Source: Serinicoccus profundi (lineage in GTDB: Bacteria; Actinomycetota; Actinomycetes; Actinomycetales; Dermatophilaceae). Taken from it: 64,000 nucleotides of DNA. The stretch is from the NCBI RefSeq assembly GCF_008001015.1, contig NZ_CP042862.1, positions 1,302,001 through 1,366,000 of the forward strand. The letters run 5' to 3'. Each line of letters opens with the position of its first letter. The first letter of the stretch is position 1. The notes below the pieces were generated by a model. It was not told the DNA's origin, did no database searches, and saw nothing but the letters and a program-made list of their open reading frames with translations. Shown here in pieces: positions 35,327-44,237 of this stretch. A program made the translations under genes and the position numbers.

Positions 35327-36193
35327 GTGATCGGTCGGGTGCAGACCGCCCTGGGCTCGGCGCTGCGCTCCCGAGTCGCCGGGGACGACGCCCGGGAGCG
35401 CGCCGCGCTCATCTGGGACACCCCGGGGGCACGCTGGTTCACCCCGGAGGACCCGGTATGGCGGGTGCACGCCGACGCCTCGATGTTCCCGGGCGGCGTC
35501 GCGGCCCTGCTGCTGCAGATGCTGCACCCGATGGCCATGGCCGGCGTGGCGGGTCACTCGGGCTACAAGGGGGACCCGTGGGGGCGGCTGCAGCGCACGA
35601 GCACCTACCTCGCCGCGACGACCTTCGGCACGATCGAGCACGCCCTGGACACCATCGGCCACGTCCGCTCGATCCACGAACGGGTCCGTGGCAAGGACGC
35701 CTTCGGGCGCCCCTACCGCGCCTCCGACCCCCACCTGCTCACCTGGGTGCACGTCGCGGAGGCGGTGTCCTTCCTCGACGCCTACCAGGCCTTCTCCGGT
35801 TCGCCCCTGACCGAGGAGGAGGCCGACCGCTACGTCGCCCAGGCCGGGGTCTCGGCCGGCCACCTCGGCGTGCCCGACCCGCCCTCCTCGGTGCGTGAGC
35901 TGCGGGACGTGCTCGAGGCATACCGGCCGGAGCTGGAGGCGACCGACGCGGCCCGGGAGGCCGCCCGCTTCCTCCTCGCGGACCCTCCGCTGCCGGTGGT
36001 CTCCCGGCCCGGCTACTGGGCGATCGCGGCGGGTGGGGTCGCCCTGCTCCCGCCGTGGTCGCGTTCCGAGCTGGGGCTGCCGGCCTCACCGGTGCTCTCC
36101 CGCGTGGTGCTCTCACCGCTCGGGCGGGTCAGCACCTCGACGGTGCGCTGGGCCATGGCCGGTGTCGAGCGGGCCGAGACCGAGGCCGCGTGA
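35327..36193 (+). CDS. MpaB-family oxygenase (DUF2236)
   Basis: 288 residues. The family core is present: WRVHADASMFPGGVAALLLQ, LHPMAMAGVAGHSGYKGDPW, and LQRTSTYLAATTFGTIEHAL, followed by the His in LLTWVHVAEAVSFLDAY. These histidines bind heme b in relatives such as fungal MpaB and latex-clearing protein. The bacterial substrate is unknown, probably a lipid or isoprenoid. GTG start with GAGGTGAG before it. The gene heads a three-gene operon in which each stop overlaps the next start. Confidence 0.85.
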   Translation: MIGRVQTALGSALRSRVAGDDARERAALIWDTPGARWFTPEDPVWRVHADASMFPGGVAALLLQMLHPMAMAGVAGHSGYKGDPWGRLQRTSTYLAATTFGTIEHALDTIGHVRSIHERVRGKDAFGRPYRASDPHLLTWVHVAEAVSFLDAYQAFSGSPLTEEEADRYVAQAGVSAGHLGVPDPPSSVRELRDVLEAYRPELEATDAAREAARFLLADPPLPVVSRPGYWAIAAGGVALLPPWSRSELGLPASPVLSRVVLSPLGRVSTSTVRWAMAGVERAETEAA

Positions 36194-36732
36194 GCCCCTC
36201 CCACGCCCTCGAGCTCGTCCTCACCCCGGCGGACGACGCGCAGGTGCGCTCACGCTGGGGCGCGCTCGAGGCCGCGGGGGTGGCCTCGCTCGCCCGGCAC
36301 CGTGGGTCGACGCACCGCCCGCACCTCACCGTCGCCTCCTCGCCGCACGCTCCGGGCGAGCAGGTGCTCGCCGCCGCGCTCGAGCTGTGGGCGCCGTTGC
36401 TCCCCCTGCCCCTTGAGGTGTCCGGGCTCGTCCTGCTCGGAGGGCGCCGGCTGACCATCGCCGAGCTCGTGGCGGCGCCTTTGTCGGCCCGGCGTGCCCA
36501 GGCCGTGCTCGCGCAGCAGTGGGAGGGCGCCGACCAGCGACCCTGGGTGCCGCACGTCAGCCTGGCGGCGCGGCTGACGGTGGACGACGCCGGAGCGGCG
36601 CTGTCGGCGCTCGCCGACGACCGGTGGGCCAGCCCGGCCGTCGAGGGAGGCCGCACGCTCACCGTGCGGGGCCTGCGGTGGTGGGACCCGCAGGTGCAGT
36701 CCGTCTCCGCGGTGGTCGGGGCTGCGGCGTGA
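36190..36732 (+). CDS. 2'-5' RNA ligase-superfamily protein
   Basis: 180 residues of the 2H phosphoesterase fold. The two HxTx-type motifs are RPHLTVASSP and VPHVSLAARL; the second has Ser in place of Thr, which is allowed. Such enzymes hydrolyse or ligate 2',5' or cyclic phosphates in RNA or nucleotides. The GTG overlaps the upstream TGA (GTGA), and the next GTG overlaps this stop, so expression is tied to the MpaB and photolyase genes. Confidence 0.8.
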   Translation: MSPSHALELVLTPADDAQVRSRWGALEAAGVASLARHRGSTHRPHLTVASSPHAPGEQVLAAALELWAPLLPLPLEVSGLVLLGGRRLTIAELVAAPLSARRAQAVLAQQWEGADQRPWVPHVSLAARLTVDDAGAALSALADDRWASPAVEGGRTLTVRGLRWWDPQVQSVSAVVGAAA

Positions 36733-38216
36733 GTCGGACGACCGAGGTCCGGCTGGTCTACCCGCACCAGCTGCACAGCGCGCAGCTCGAGGTCCCGGAC
36801 GGCACCGTCCTCGTCGTCGTCGAGGACGACCTGCTCTACCGGCAGCTTCCCTTCCACGCCCACAAGCTCGTGCTCCACCGCGCCGCCGTGCGGCGATTCG
36901 TCGACCGGGCGCAGGAGAGGTCCTTCGACGTGGAGGTCGTCGAGTCGTCGCCCGAGCGGACGAGTGGCTCGGGCCTCGTCGAGCTCGTGCACCGGCTGCG
37001 ACCGAGCCGGGTCAGCGTCCTGGACGTCGCGGACGACTGGCTGGGCAGGGACTGCCGCGACCAGCTGCGAGAGGGTGGCTACGAGCTGCGGCCCGAGGAC
37101 GTGCTGGACACCCCGGCCTTCCTCACGACCCGGCGGCAGATCAAGGATCACTTCTCCGCCGGTGGGGCGCGGATGCAGCACTTCTACGCCTGGCAGCGCC
37201 GCCGGCTGGACGTGCTCATGGAGGGTGACCAGCCGGTCGGCGGCCGGTGGTCGTTCGACACCGAGAACCGCAAGAAGCTGCCTGCCGGCCACCCGGTCCC
37301 GGAACCCGCGCTCGGGCCGGTGCGACGGCATACCCACGTCACCGAGGCGATCGCGTGGGTGGCCGAGCAGTTCCCCGACGCCCCGGGAGACCCCGAGACG
37401 TTCTGCTGGGCGACGTCGCCGGGGGAGGCGGACGCCGCCCTGAGACGGTTCCTCGATGAGCGGTTCAGCCAGTTCGGACCCTACGAGGACGCCATCAGCA
37501 CCGAGCACCCCGTGCTCTTCCACGCCGCGCTGACCCCGGCGCTCAACTGCGGCCTCATCGAGCCCGAGCAGGTGCTGGAGCGGGCGCTGGTGGCCGCCGA
37601 CGACCATGACGTCGACCTGCCCAGTCTCGAGGGCTTCGTGCGGCAGCTCATCGGCTGGCGCGAGTACATGCGGGCGACCTATCGGCTCTGGGGGCGCCGC
37701 ATGCGCACGAGCAACGTGCTCGAGCACGGCCGGTCGATGCCCGCGTCGTGGTGGACCGGCGACACGGGCCTCGAGCCGGTCGACCTGGTCATCCGCAGGG
37801 TGCTCGAGCGGGGGTATGCGCACCACATCGAGCGGCTCATGGTGCTCGGCAACGCGCTGTGCCTGCTCCGGGTGCACCCGGATGAGGTGTACCGGTGGTT
37901 CATGGCGATGTTTGTCGACGCCTACGACTGGGTGATGGTGCCGAATGTGTATGCCATGAGCCAGTTCGCCGCCGGGGAGGCGATCACGACCAAGCCCTAC
38001 GTGTCCGGCAGCAACTACCTGCGGAAGATGTCCGACCTGCCGCCAGGGGAGTGGCGGCAGGCCTGGGACGGGCTCTACTGGACCTTCGTCGAGGACCATC
38101 GGGAGGTCTTCGAGGCCAACAGCCGCTCGGGCTTCGCGGTGCGCAGCTGGGACGGGATGGCGTCGGACAAGCAGCGGGCCCACCGCGACGCGGCAGCACC
38201 CTGGTTGGGCAGGTAA
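36729..38216 (+). CDS. cryptochrome/photolyase of the FeS-BCP group, cluster cysteines missing
   Basis: 495 residues. It resembles PhrB-type (6-4) photolyases over its length: RLVYPHQLHSAQLEV start, EDDLLYRQLPFHAHKLVLHR, IKDHFSAGGARMQHFYAWQR, the FAD block EGFVRQLIGWREYMRATYRL, and DAYDWVMVPNVYAMSQFA. In PhrB three of four [4Fe-4S] cysteines follow the Met-Ser-Asp of the YINRMSDYC-type segment. Here the same place reads YLRKMSDLPPGEWRQAWDGL, a shorter loop without Cys. Only the first Cys (ALNCGLIEP) is kept. The protein should bind FAD but not the cluster. Role: light-driven DNA repair or blue-light sensing. Confidence 0.85.
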   Translation: MSRTTEVRLVYPHQLHSAQLEVPDGTVLVVVEDDLLYRQLPFHAHKLVLHRAAVRRFVDRAQERSFDVEVVESSPERTSGSGLVELVHRLRPSRVSVLDVADDWLGRDCRDQLREGGYELRPEDVLDTPAFLTTRRQIKDHFSAGGARMQHFYAWQRRRLDVLMEGDQPVGGRWSFDTENRKKLPAGHPVPEPALGPVRRHTHVTEAIAWVAEQFPDAPGDPETFCWATSPGEADAALRRFLDERFSQFGPYEDAISTEHPVLFHAALTPALNCGLIEPEQVLERALVAADDHDVDLPSLEGFVRQLIGWREYMRATYRLWGRRMRTSNVLEHGRSMPASWWTGDTGLEPVDLVIRRVLERGYAHHIERLMVLGNALCLLRVHPDEVYRWFMAMFVDAYDWVMVPNVYAMSQFAAGEAITTKPYVSGSNYLRKMSDLPPGEWRQAWDGLYWTFVEDHREVFEANSRSGFAVRSWDGMASDKQRAHRDAAAPWLGR

Positions 38217-38260
38217 CCCTGCCTCGGCCCCGCGATTCAGCTCGTCGTTGGGGTGTGCAC

Positions 38261-38373
38261 GGTCACGAGCCGGGTTGCTGGCGTCGTGCTACTTCCTGGC
38301 GTGTCGATGCCTTCGCCTCAGGGGTGCGTCACGAGTCGGTGCGTAGGCCTCTGGCGAAGGCGTCACGAGTCGG
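38261..38373. repeat. intergenic direct repeats with inverted pair
   Basis: GTCACGAGYCGG occurs three times (about 38262, 38328, 38362), the last one containing the stop codon of the next gene. GCCTTCGCC (38309-38317) pairs with GGCGAAGGC (38353-38361). This is the only structure in the gap between the convergent photolyase and PPOX genes, and may end transcription from both sides. Confidence 0.6.
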
Positions 38374-38848
38374 GGTGCTGGCCCGCCTCGGAGAGGCGCG
38401 CGGGGAAGCCGCCGGTCGCGATGGGCGACCACCGCGTCGGGGTGACGCGGATGAGGGACTTGCCCTGGTCGCGCATGGCCTGGCGGTACTCGTCCCAGTC
38501 GGGGTGCTCACCGGAGATGCACCGGAAGTAGTCGACGAGCGGCTCGACCGCGTCCTCCCCGTCGAGCACCTCGCAGGAGCCGTCGACCTGCACCCACGCG
38601 TCGCCGAAGTCGTCGGACAGGACGAGCACGCTGACCTCGGGGTGACGTCGCGCATTGGCGGTCTTGGCGCGCTCGGGGTAGGTCGAGATGACGAGCCGCC
38701 CCTCGTCGTCCACACCGCCGGTGACGGGAGAGGCCTGCGGGTTCCCGTCCTGCCGTTGCGTGATGAGGACGAGGTTGTGCCGGGTCCTGGCGAAGTCCAG
38801 GAGCTGCTCGAGCTCGACATCGGTCGTGGTCGCGATGGTGCGTGGCAT
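38363..38848 (-). CDS. PPOX-class F420-dependent oxidoreductase family protein
   Basis: 161 residues of a split-barrel flavin/deazaflavin protein: HNLVLITQRQDGNPQASPVT at the start, the block LVISTYPERAKTANARRHPE with the Lys that meets the cofactor phosphate, VSVLVLSDDFGDAWVQVDGS, and a C-terminal RVTPTRWSPIATGGFPARL. This is the TIGR03618 pattern of actinobacterial F420 enzymes. Reaction partner unknown. ATG chosen by family start. The 197 bases between it and the HNH pseudogene (38849-39045) hold nothing recognisable. Confidence 0.85.
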   Translation of the reverse strand: MPRTIATTTDVELEQLLDFARTRHNLVLITQRQDGNPQASPVTGGVDDEGRLVISTYPERAKTANARRHPEVSVLVLSDDFGDAWVQVDGSCEVLDGEDAVEPLVDYFRCISGEHPDWDEYRQAMRDQGKSLIRVTPTRWSPIATGGFPARLSEAGQHPDS

Positions 38849-39045
38849 GTCACCACTGTGCCATCGGAGGTGGCGCGGGTGGCGAAGTGCGGGGTCAACC
38901 TGTCTGGCTGGTGAGGGGTAGGCCCCAGCGGCGGCGTCGAAGGCGATGCTATCGACGGCGACGATCATGCAGGCGACGCGGGCGGGGCCGGAGGTGTCGA
39001 CGGGCCCCACCGCTCAGGATCGGCGGGACCGGTCGGAGCTGAGCC

Positions 39046-41498
39046 TCAGAACGGCGGTGGTTCGTCCCGTGGCTCACGCCAGGGCGGGGTCGACTCCGCG
39101 GTGTCGTGGCCCCGCTTCATGTCGCGCCTGTCGGCTGACGCGTCGGAGGCGTCGGAGGCGTCGGCGACCGTCGGCGAGCTGAAGCCCAACAGGCTGGCCA
39201 CCGTCGCCAGATCCTCCGGCGCGCCTCCCCGTCGCTGCCCGTCCTGTCCGCGGTGCGTCAGCGTGATCCAGCCGGTCAGTCTCGGGTCGTGGTCAGTCGC
39301 TCCGTCGGCGTCGTCGGGATCGGCGAGGAGAGCACCCACGCCGCGGTGGGCGAGCGCGGAGTAGAGGGCGCGGCAGGCGAGGTCCAGGTCGTCCTCCGGG
39401 GTCGGACGCCCGGGCTCGTCAACGGCGTCAAGAGCGGAAGGCGCGGCCGGGTCGGTGACCGCGGCGTCGGGATGCGTCCCGTCGCGCGGGTCCGACGTGG
39501 TGACGGTCGTGGTGACGCCCGTGGTGCGCGCCGACGGGAGGTACTGGCGGTAGTCGTGGCCGCGGGTCTGCTCGATCTGACCGAGGATCGTCTCCCAGGT
39601 GAGGTCGCGTCGCGGAGCCAGGGCGCTGCTCCACCATCCCTCGGTCTTGAACTGGTGGCTGCGGACGTCCTTGAGGGCGAGGTTGCTCTCACGGGTGGGA
39701 CCGCCGGACCCGAAGGGCTGCTCGTGGTCGATCTCGCACGCGACAGCGGGTGCTCTGCTGCCAGGAGCCCGGGAGTAGACGTCGGCTGCCACGATCTGCC
39801 GGCGCATGGCGGCGTCGGGGCGGTAAGCCGCGATGCTGCGCTCGATCAACCGGCCGTCGGCAGGATCGACCAGCAGCCGGGACAGGGTCGTGCCGGGGGC
39901 GAGCGCCAGCTCACGCAGGTGTCCTGGGGTGAGGAAGGCAGGGTGTCGTCCGAGGACTTCCCCGACTGCACCCCGTCCCGGCGGGGAGGTGCTGGGTCCT
40001 GTCCGTGGGTGGTGCGTGGGGGCGCGGCCGCTGACGAAGTCTCCGGGTGTGTGGTGGGTAGCGCCACGGGTTGTAAGTGATTCTTTGGACGTGGAGTGGG
40101 CGGCGGGAGAGGCGGCTCGGCGCCCGTCGGTGGCACGGCGTTTGGTCCCAGGAGAGCCGGTTGCCCTGTGCCGCCGGCGACGGGCGCCGGCGGGGGCGCG
40201 CTGCGTGGCGGGTCGTCGGCGGCGCGGTCATCGGGCTGCTCCTGCGGCTCCTCGGGGCGGGAGGCGCATCAGGTGCAGGCGGGCTGCCCGGTGAGCGCGT
40301 CGAAGGGGACCACGACCTCCAGGGTGATGGAGGGCTGGGCCGTGACGATCTGCGCGACCGCCTCGCTCTCCGCCGGGGTGAGCAGCGGGTCCCCGGTGGG
40401 CCCGGTGGGCAGGGTGCGCCCGGTCGGCGGGGTCGTCAGGGTGCCCTCTGCGCGACCGGGCAGGTCGAGGCGGCCGTGCAGGAGCAGCGTCTGGGCCACG
40501 TCCGAGCGCAGCTGGGCGAGGGTGCGCTCGTCACCGCTCTTGCGCAGGGCCTTGGCGCAGGCATCGATCCGCTGCGAGATGGCGCACACGCTCGTCAGTG
40601 GACCGGTGACCGCCAGGGTGGCCGTCGAGTCGTCGTCCACCCGCATCCAGACACGACGCTCGGCACGTGCCCGATGGCGGCGCTCCCGCTCTGCGAGCAC
40701 GTCCTGTCCCTCGACCCGGACCGCCTCGCGCTCCAGGGCTGCCCAGAACTCCGCCTGGTGCCAGGGCCGGTCGAGGAGCGTCCCGTCGGGCGCCAGGCGC
40801 TCCGGCACGGCGAGGTCAGGATCCGCACCGAAGAGTGACTCAGAGACCAGGGGCGCCTCGTCGGCCGGAAGCGTCCCGCACCGCTCCCAGAAGGCACGGA
40901 CGTGCCCCCACGACGCGAGCCCGGTCTCCAGCGCCTCAGCCACCACGGTGCGCACGGGTGCGGGAGCGCAGGCCACGCCGACGAGCTGTCGTGCCTCACG
41001 GACCCCGAGCCCGAGCGCGACCTGCAGCTCTGCACACGCCAGTCTCTTGGTCTCGGCCCACTTCCGGCGGCGTGCGGGCGTCAGCTCGTCGACGTCGGCA
41101 TACCCCTTGTCCGCCAGTAAGGCTGCACCGATCTCCGCCGTGAGGTCCTGAGCTGCTCCCAGGAGCCGTGCCTCCATCGCGGAGCGCTGATGGGCGATGG
41201 AGCGCACCCGCTGCACGGCGTCGCAGGGAGGCTGCCTCGGCGTCGGATCGGCGCTCGTCGAGGGCCGCGCCTCGTCGTCGGGAGGACGTGCCTCGTCGTC
41301 GGGAGGACGTGCGTCGTCGACGGGAAAGGGTGGCGCGCTCACGTCCGGTTGGAGTCCGGGCACGGTCAGGGTGAGACCGAAGGGGCGCAGGTCGACGCAG
41401 TGAACCCCGTGTGCGAGCTCCAGCGCGCGGTGTGCGCAGAGCTCGGCCAGCCGATACTCGAGCACTGAGCCGACGTGCGGTCTGTCCAGCATGTCCAT
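39046..41498 (-). pseudogene. DUF222/HNH endonuclease (13E12-repeat type), stop plus frameshift
   Basis: The N-part (41498-40272, from an ATG behind GGGGGG) is a DUF222 domain: AMEARLLGAAQDLTAEIGAA, RRRKWAETKRLACAELQVAL, ISQRIDACAKALRKSGDERT, VVPFDALTGQPACT, then TGA (40269-40271). The same frame stays open as a Pro-rich linker. Near 39960 the coding moves to another frame, which reads VGEVLGRHPAFLTPGHLREL and an HNH domain (EIDHEQPFGSGGPTRESNLA, HDYRQYLP). A CGA-to-TGA change plus one indel would explain both lesions. The family is multi-copy and often decayed in actinobacteria. A 21-bp repeat (PPDDEAR twice) sits near residue 75. Confidence 0.8.
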
Positions 41499-41514
41499 CC
41501 CCCCTTCTACGACG

Positions 41515-41534
41515 ATAGTAGCACATACGTTCGA
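41515..41534 (-). promoter_or_regulatory. promoter with LexA-like box of the DUF222/HNH gene
   Basis: On the minus strand TACTAT (41515-41520) is a good -10 box. Directly upstream and overlapping it by two bases, TCGAAC-GTAT-GTGCTA (41519-41534) matches the actinobacterial SOS box TCGAAC-N4-GTTCGA at 10 of 12 positions. Mycobacterial 13E12 genes are known LexA targets, so DNA-damage induction is plausible for the original gene. Confidence 0.45.
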
Positions 41535-41566
41535 AAGAGGCAAGGGTTGGGTCGCGAACGTCGGTG

Positions 41567-41619
41567 ATGCGTCAGGACACCGATGGCGGTGATCTCCGTC
41601 AGGACTGACGGTGACGCAT
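41567..41619. terminator. nested hairpin after the M20 peptidase gene
   Basis: ATGCGTCA (41567-41574) pairs with TGACGCAT (41612-41619). Inside, CCGTCA-GGAC-TGACGG (41596-41611) is a perfect small hairpin. GTCAGGAC recurs three times. No U run is present. The rest of 41544-41771 shows only GC-rich sequence without a gene. Confidence 0.5.
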
Positions 41620-41771
41620 GACGTGTCAGGACATGGGTGACGGTCGGCCGTTGCGGGGTCGTGGGCCGGTGGGACCGGTCGGTCGTGTGCCAGCCTGCCG
41701 GTGGGGCCGGTGGCCAGGTGGGTCCGTTGCCGAGGCGCCGATGACCGGGAGATCGGGTGCCGGCCTGTCGG

Positions 41772-42932
41772 TCAGCCGCGGCCCAGGAGTTCCACGAGCC
41801 CCGCCATGAGGGCGGTCTGCCGAGGGATCCCGCTGACGAGGATGTGCTCGTGCCGGGCGTGCGGGCCGGCGCCGATGCCGCCGAGGCCGTCGAGCACCGG
41901 CAGGCCGAGAGCGGCGATGAAGTTGCCGTCGCTCGCGCCGCCCACCGCCTCGTCGCCGACGTCCACCCCGAGGTCGTCGCCGACCGTGCGCACGAGCTCC
42001 AGGAGCCGGGCGGTGTGCGGCGTGGGGTTCATCGGAGGCCGGTTGCGGTCGATGTCGACCTCGAGGCGACACCGTTCGTCCGACACGTGCAGGGCTTCCA
42101 GCGCCCCGACGACGCGGTCCTCCTCGGCGGGTTCCTGGATCCGCACGTCGACCTCGCAGGTCGCCCGTCCGGCCACGACGTTGCGCCCGGACCCACCGGT
42201 GATCGTGCCGACGTTGACGGTCGTCTCCCGCTCTCGGTCCGCGAGCGCCACGAGCTGCGGCACCAGCCCGGCCAGCTCGTGCACCGCGCTCGCGCCAGCC
42301 TCCGGGTCGAGCCCCGCGTGCGACTCGACCCCGTGCACGGTGACGTCCGCGAACACCATGCCCTTGCGCCGGGTCTTCACCGCCCCGGCCGCGCTCGGCT
42401 CGGTGATGAGGGTGGCGAGCGCGTCCGACGCCGCGGCCTCCAGGTGCGCCCGCCCGGCGCGGGAGCCGATCTCCTCGTCAGGGGTGAGCAGGAGCCGCAC
42501 GTCCGGGTGCGGCACGCCGAGCCTGCGTAGGGCCAGGAGCATCCAGACCGTCTGGACGATGCCGACCTTCATGTCGAGCACGCCCGGGCCGGTGAGCACG
42601 TCCCCGTCGCGCGTCAGCGGCCACCCGTCCAGGGTCCCTTCCGGCCAAACGGTGTCGTAGTGCGCGAGGAACAGCACCTCGCCCCGAGCGCCCACCCCCG
42701 GCCACGTCAGGTCGAGCACGTCGCCGAACTCGCCGCCGTCGTGCTGGACGCGACGGCTCGGCTCACCCAGTCGCTGCACGAGGTATGCCTCGATCCGGGG
42801 CAGCGCGACCTCCAGCAGGTCGCGGCGTCGGCTCGGCGTCTCCAGGCCGACGAGCAGCTCCAGGTCGCCGAGCACCTCCTCCAGGTGCTCCTCGACGACG
42901 GTCCGGACGGCGCTCGCGTGAGTGGTCGGCAT
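41772..42932 (-). CDS. M20 metallopeptidase, carboxypeptidase G2-like
   Basis: 386 residues. The di-zinc site is complete: His in FLAHYDTVWPEG, the bridging Asp in GPGVLDMKVG, the general-base Glu pair in LLTPDEEIGS, Glu/Asp in LITEPSAAG and the last His in GPHARHEHILVSG. GGASDGNFIAALGLPVLDG is typical of the CPG2/glutamate carboxypeptidase branch, which removes C-terminal Glu or other amino acids. It would act in the cytoplasm. The ATG is inside GGTATGCC and only 11 bases from the start of the divergent amidohydrolase; the -10 box TACGGT stands six bases upstream. Confidence 0.9.
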   Translation of the reverse strand: MPTTHASAVRTVVEEHLEEVLGDLELLVGLETPSRRRDLLEVALPRIEAYLVQRLGEPSRRVQHDGGEFGDVLDLTWPGVGARGEVLFLAHYDTVWPEGTLDGWPLTRDGDVLTGPGVLDMKVGIVQTVWMLLALRRLGVPHPDVRLLLTPDEEIGSRAGRAHLEAAASDALATLITEPSAAGAVKTRRKGMVFADVTVHGVESHAGLDPEAGASAVHELAGLVPQLVALADRERETTVNVGTITGGSGRNVVAGRATCEVDVRIQEPAEEDRVVGALEALHVSDERCRLEVDIDRNRPPMNPTPHTARLLELVRTVGDDLGVDVGDEAVGGASDGNFIAALGLPVLDGLGGIGAGPHARHEHILVSGIPRQTALMAGLVELLGRG

Positions 42933-42944
42933 ACCCTCACCGTA
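42932..42944. promoter_or_regulatory. back-to-back leaderless promoters in an 11-bp gap
   Basis: On the plus strand TACCCT (42932-42937) is followed by six bases and ATG. On the minus strand TACGGT (42944-42939) is followed by GAGGGT and ATG. Each -10 box begins at the start codon of the other gene. The unit CATAC-7-GTATG is symmetric. Confidence 0.55.
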
Positions 42945-44191
42945 TGTCGCAGACCACGAGCATCCTGGAGTCAGCAGAGCACGCCGACCTGCGCGAGTCG
43001 CTGCACGAGCTCTACCGCCACCTCCATGCCCACCCCGAGCTGTCGATGCAGGAGGAGGCCACCGCCGCCCTCATCGAGGAGCGGATGGGCGGGCTGGGCT
43101 ACGACGTCTTCCGCTGCGGCGGCACCGGCGTCGTGGCCACGCTGCGCAACGGCGAGGGCCCGGTCGTGGGGTTCCGCGCGGACACCGACGCGCTGCCCGT
43201 GGAGGAGGACACCGGCCTGGAGTATGCCTCGACCGCCCGCGGCACCATGCCCGACGGCACGGACGTGCCCGTCATGCACGCGTGCGGCCACGACATGCAC
43301 GTCACGGCGGCGATCGGGGCTGCCACGCTGCTCGCGGGGGACCGGGAGGCGTGGTCGGGCACGGTCGTCTTCCTCTTCCAGCCGGGGGAGGAGACCGCGC
43401 AGGGGGCGGTCTCGATGCTCGACGACGGGCTGTGGGAGCGCGCCGAGCGCCCCGAGGTGATCTACGGGCAGCACGTCTGGCCGGGCATCACGGGAACCAT
43501 CGACGTCACGCCCGGGCCGGCGATGACCTTCTCCGACGCCTGGCGGGTGACCGTCCGGGGGCGTGGTGGCCACGGGTCGCAGCCGGAGTCGACCATCGAC
43601 CCGGTCGTGCTGGCCGCGCACATGATCGTGCGCATCCAGAGCCTCAAGAGCCGCGAGGTGCCGGCGCAGAAGGCCGCCGTCATCACGATCGCGACGATCC
43701 ATGCCGGCCTCAAGGAGAACATCATCCCGGCGACGGCCGAGTTCACCGTCAACATGCGCAACCTGGACGCCGACGTGCGCGAGCACCTGCTGGGTGCGCT
43801 GCGCCGGGTCATCCTCGCCGAGGCCATGGCCTCCGACGCCCCCGAGCCGGTCATCGAGGAGATCTACACCTTCCCCCTGCTCGTCAATGACGAGGAGGAG
43901 ACCGCGCGGGTCATCGAGGTGTTGCGCGGCGCGATCGGCGAGGAGCAGGTCAACGAGATCCCGGCGGTCATGGGCAGCGAGGACTTCGGCGCGCTGCCGG
44001 ACGCGATCGGGGTGCCGGGCGTCTACTGGTTCTTCGGCGGCCTCACCCGCGAGGAGGTCGAGGGGGAGGAGCCGACGGTGACCAACCACTCGCCGCACTT
44101 CGGCCCGCAGCTCGAGCCCACGCTGGGCATCGGGGTCTCCGCCGCCTACGCCGTCCTCACCTCCCGCCTGCGCCCCGGCGGGGTCGGCTGA
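42944..44191 (+). CDS. M20D amidohydrolase (hippurate/IAA-amino acid hydrolase type)
   Basis: 415 residues. It begins with the family helix LHELYRHLHAHPELSMQEEA and has the metal ligands VMHACGHDMHVTAAIG (Cys and His), the Glu pair FLFQPGEETAQGA, His in VIYGQHVWPGITG and the last His in TNHSPHFGPQLE. These enzymes split amide bonds of N-acyl amino acids such as hippurate or N-acetyl amino acids. Start fixed by the need for the N-terminal helix and by the leaderless box. Paired with a second M20 enzyme in divergent orientation. Confidence 0.92.
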   Translation: MSQTTSILESAEHADLRESLHELYRHLHAHPELSMQEEATAALIEERMGGLGYDVFRCGGTGVVATLRNGEGPVVGFRADTDALPVEEDTGLEYASTARGTMPDGTDVPVMHACGHDMHVTAAIGAATLLAGDREAWSGTVVFLFQPGEETAQGAVSMLDDGLWERAERPEVIYGQHVWPGITGTIDVTPGPAMTFSDAWRVTVRGRGGHGSQPESTIDPVVLAAHMIVRIQSLKSREVPAQKAAVITIATIHAGLKENIIPATAEFTVNMRNLDADVREHLLGALRRVILAEAMASDAPEPVIEEIYTFPLLVNDEEETARVIEVLRGAIGEEQVNEIPAVMGSEDFGALPDAIGVPGVYWFFGGLTREEVEGEEPTVTNHSPHFGPQLEPTLGIGVSAAYAVLTSRLRPGGVG

Positions 44192-44237
44192 CCGGGGGCG
44201 TAGCTTGGGCGTGTTCTGACCGATGCGAGGAGACGTT

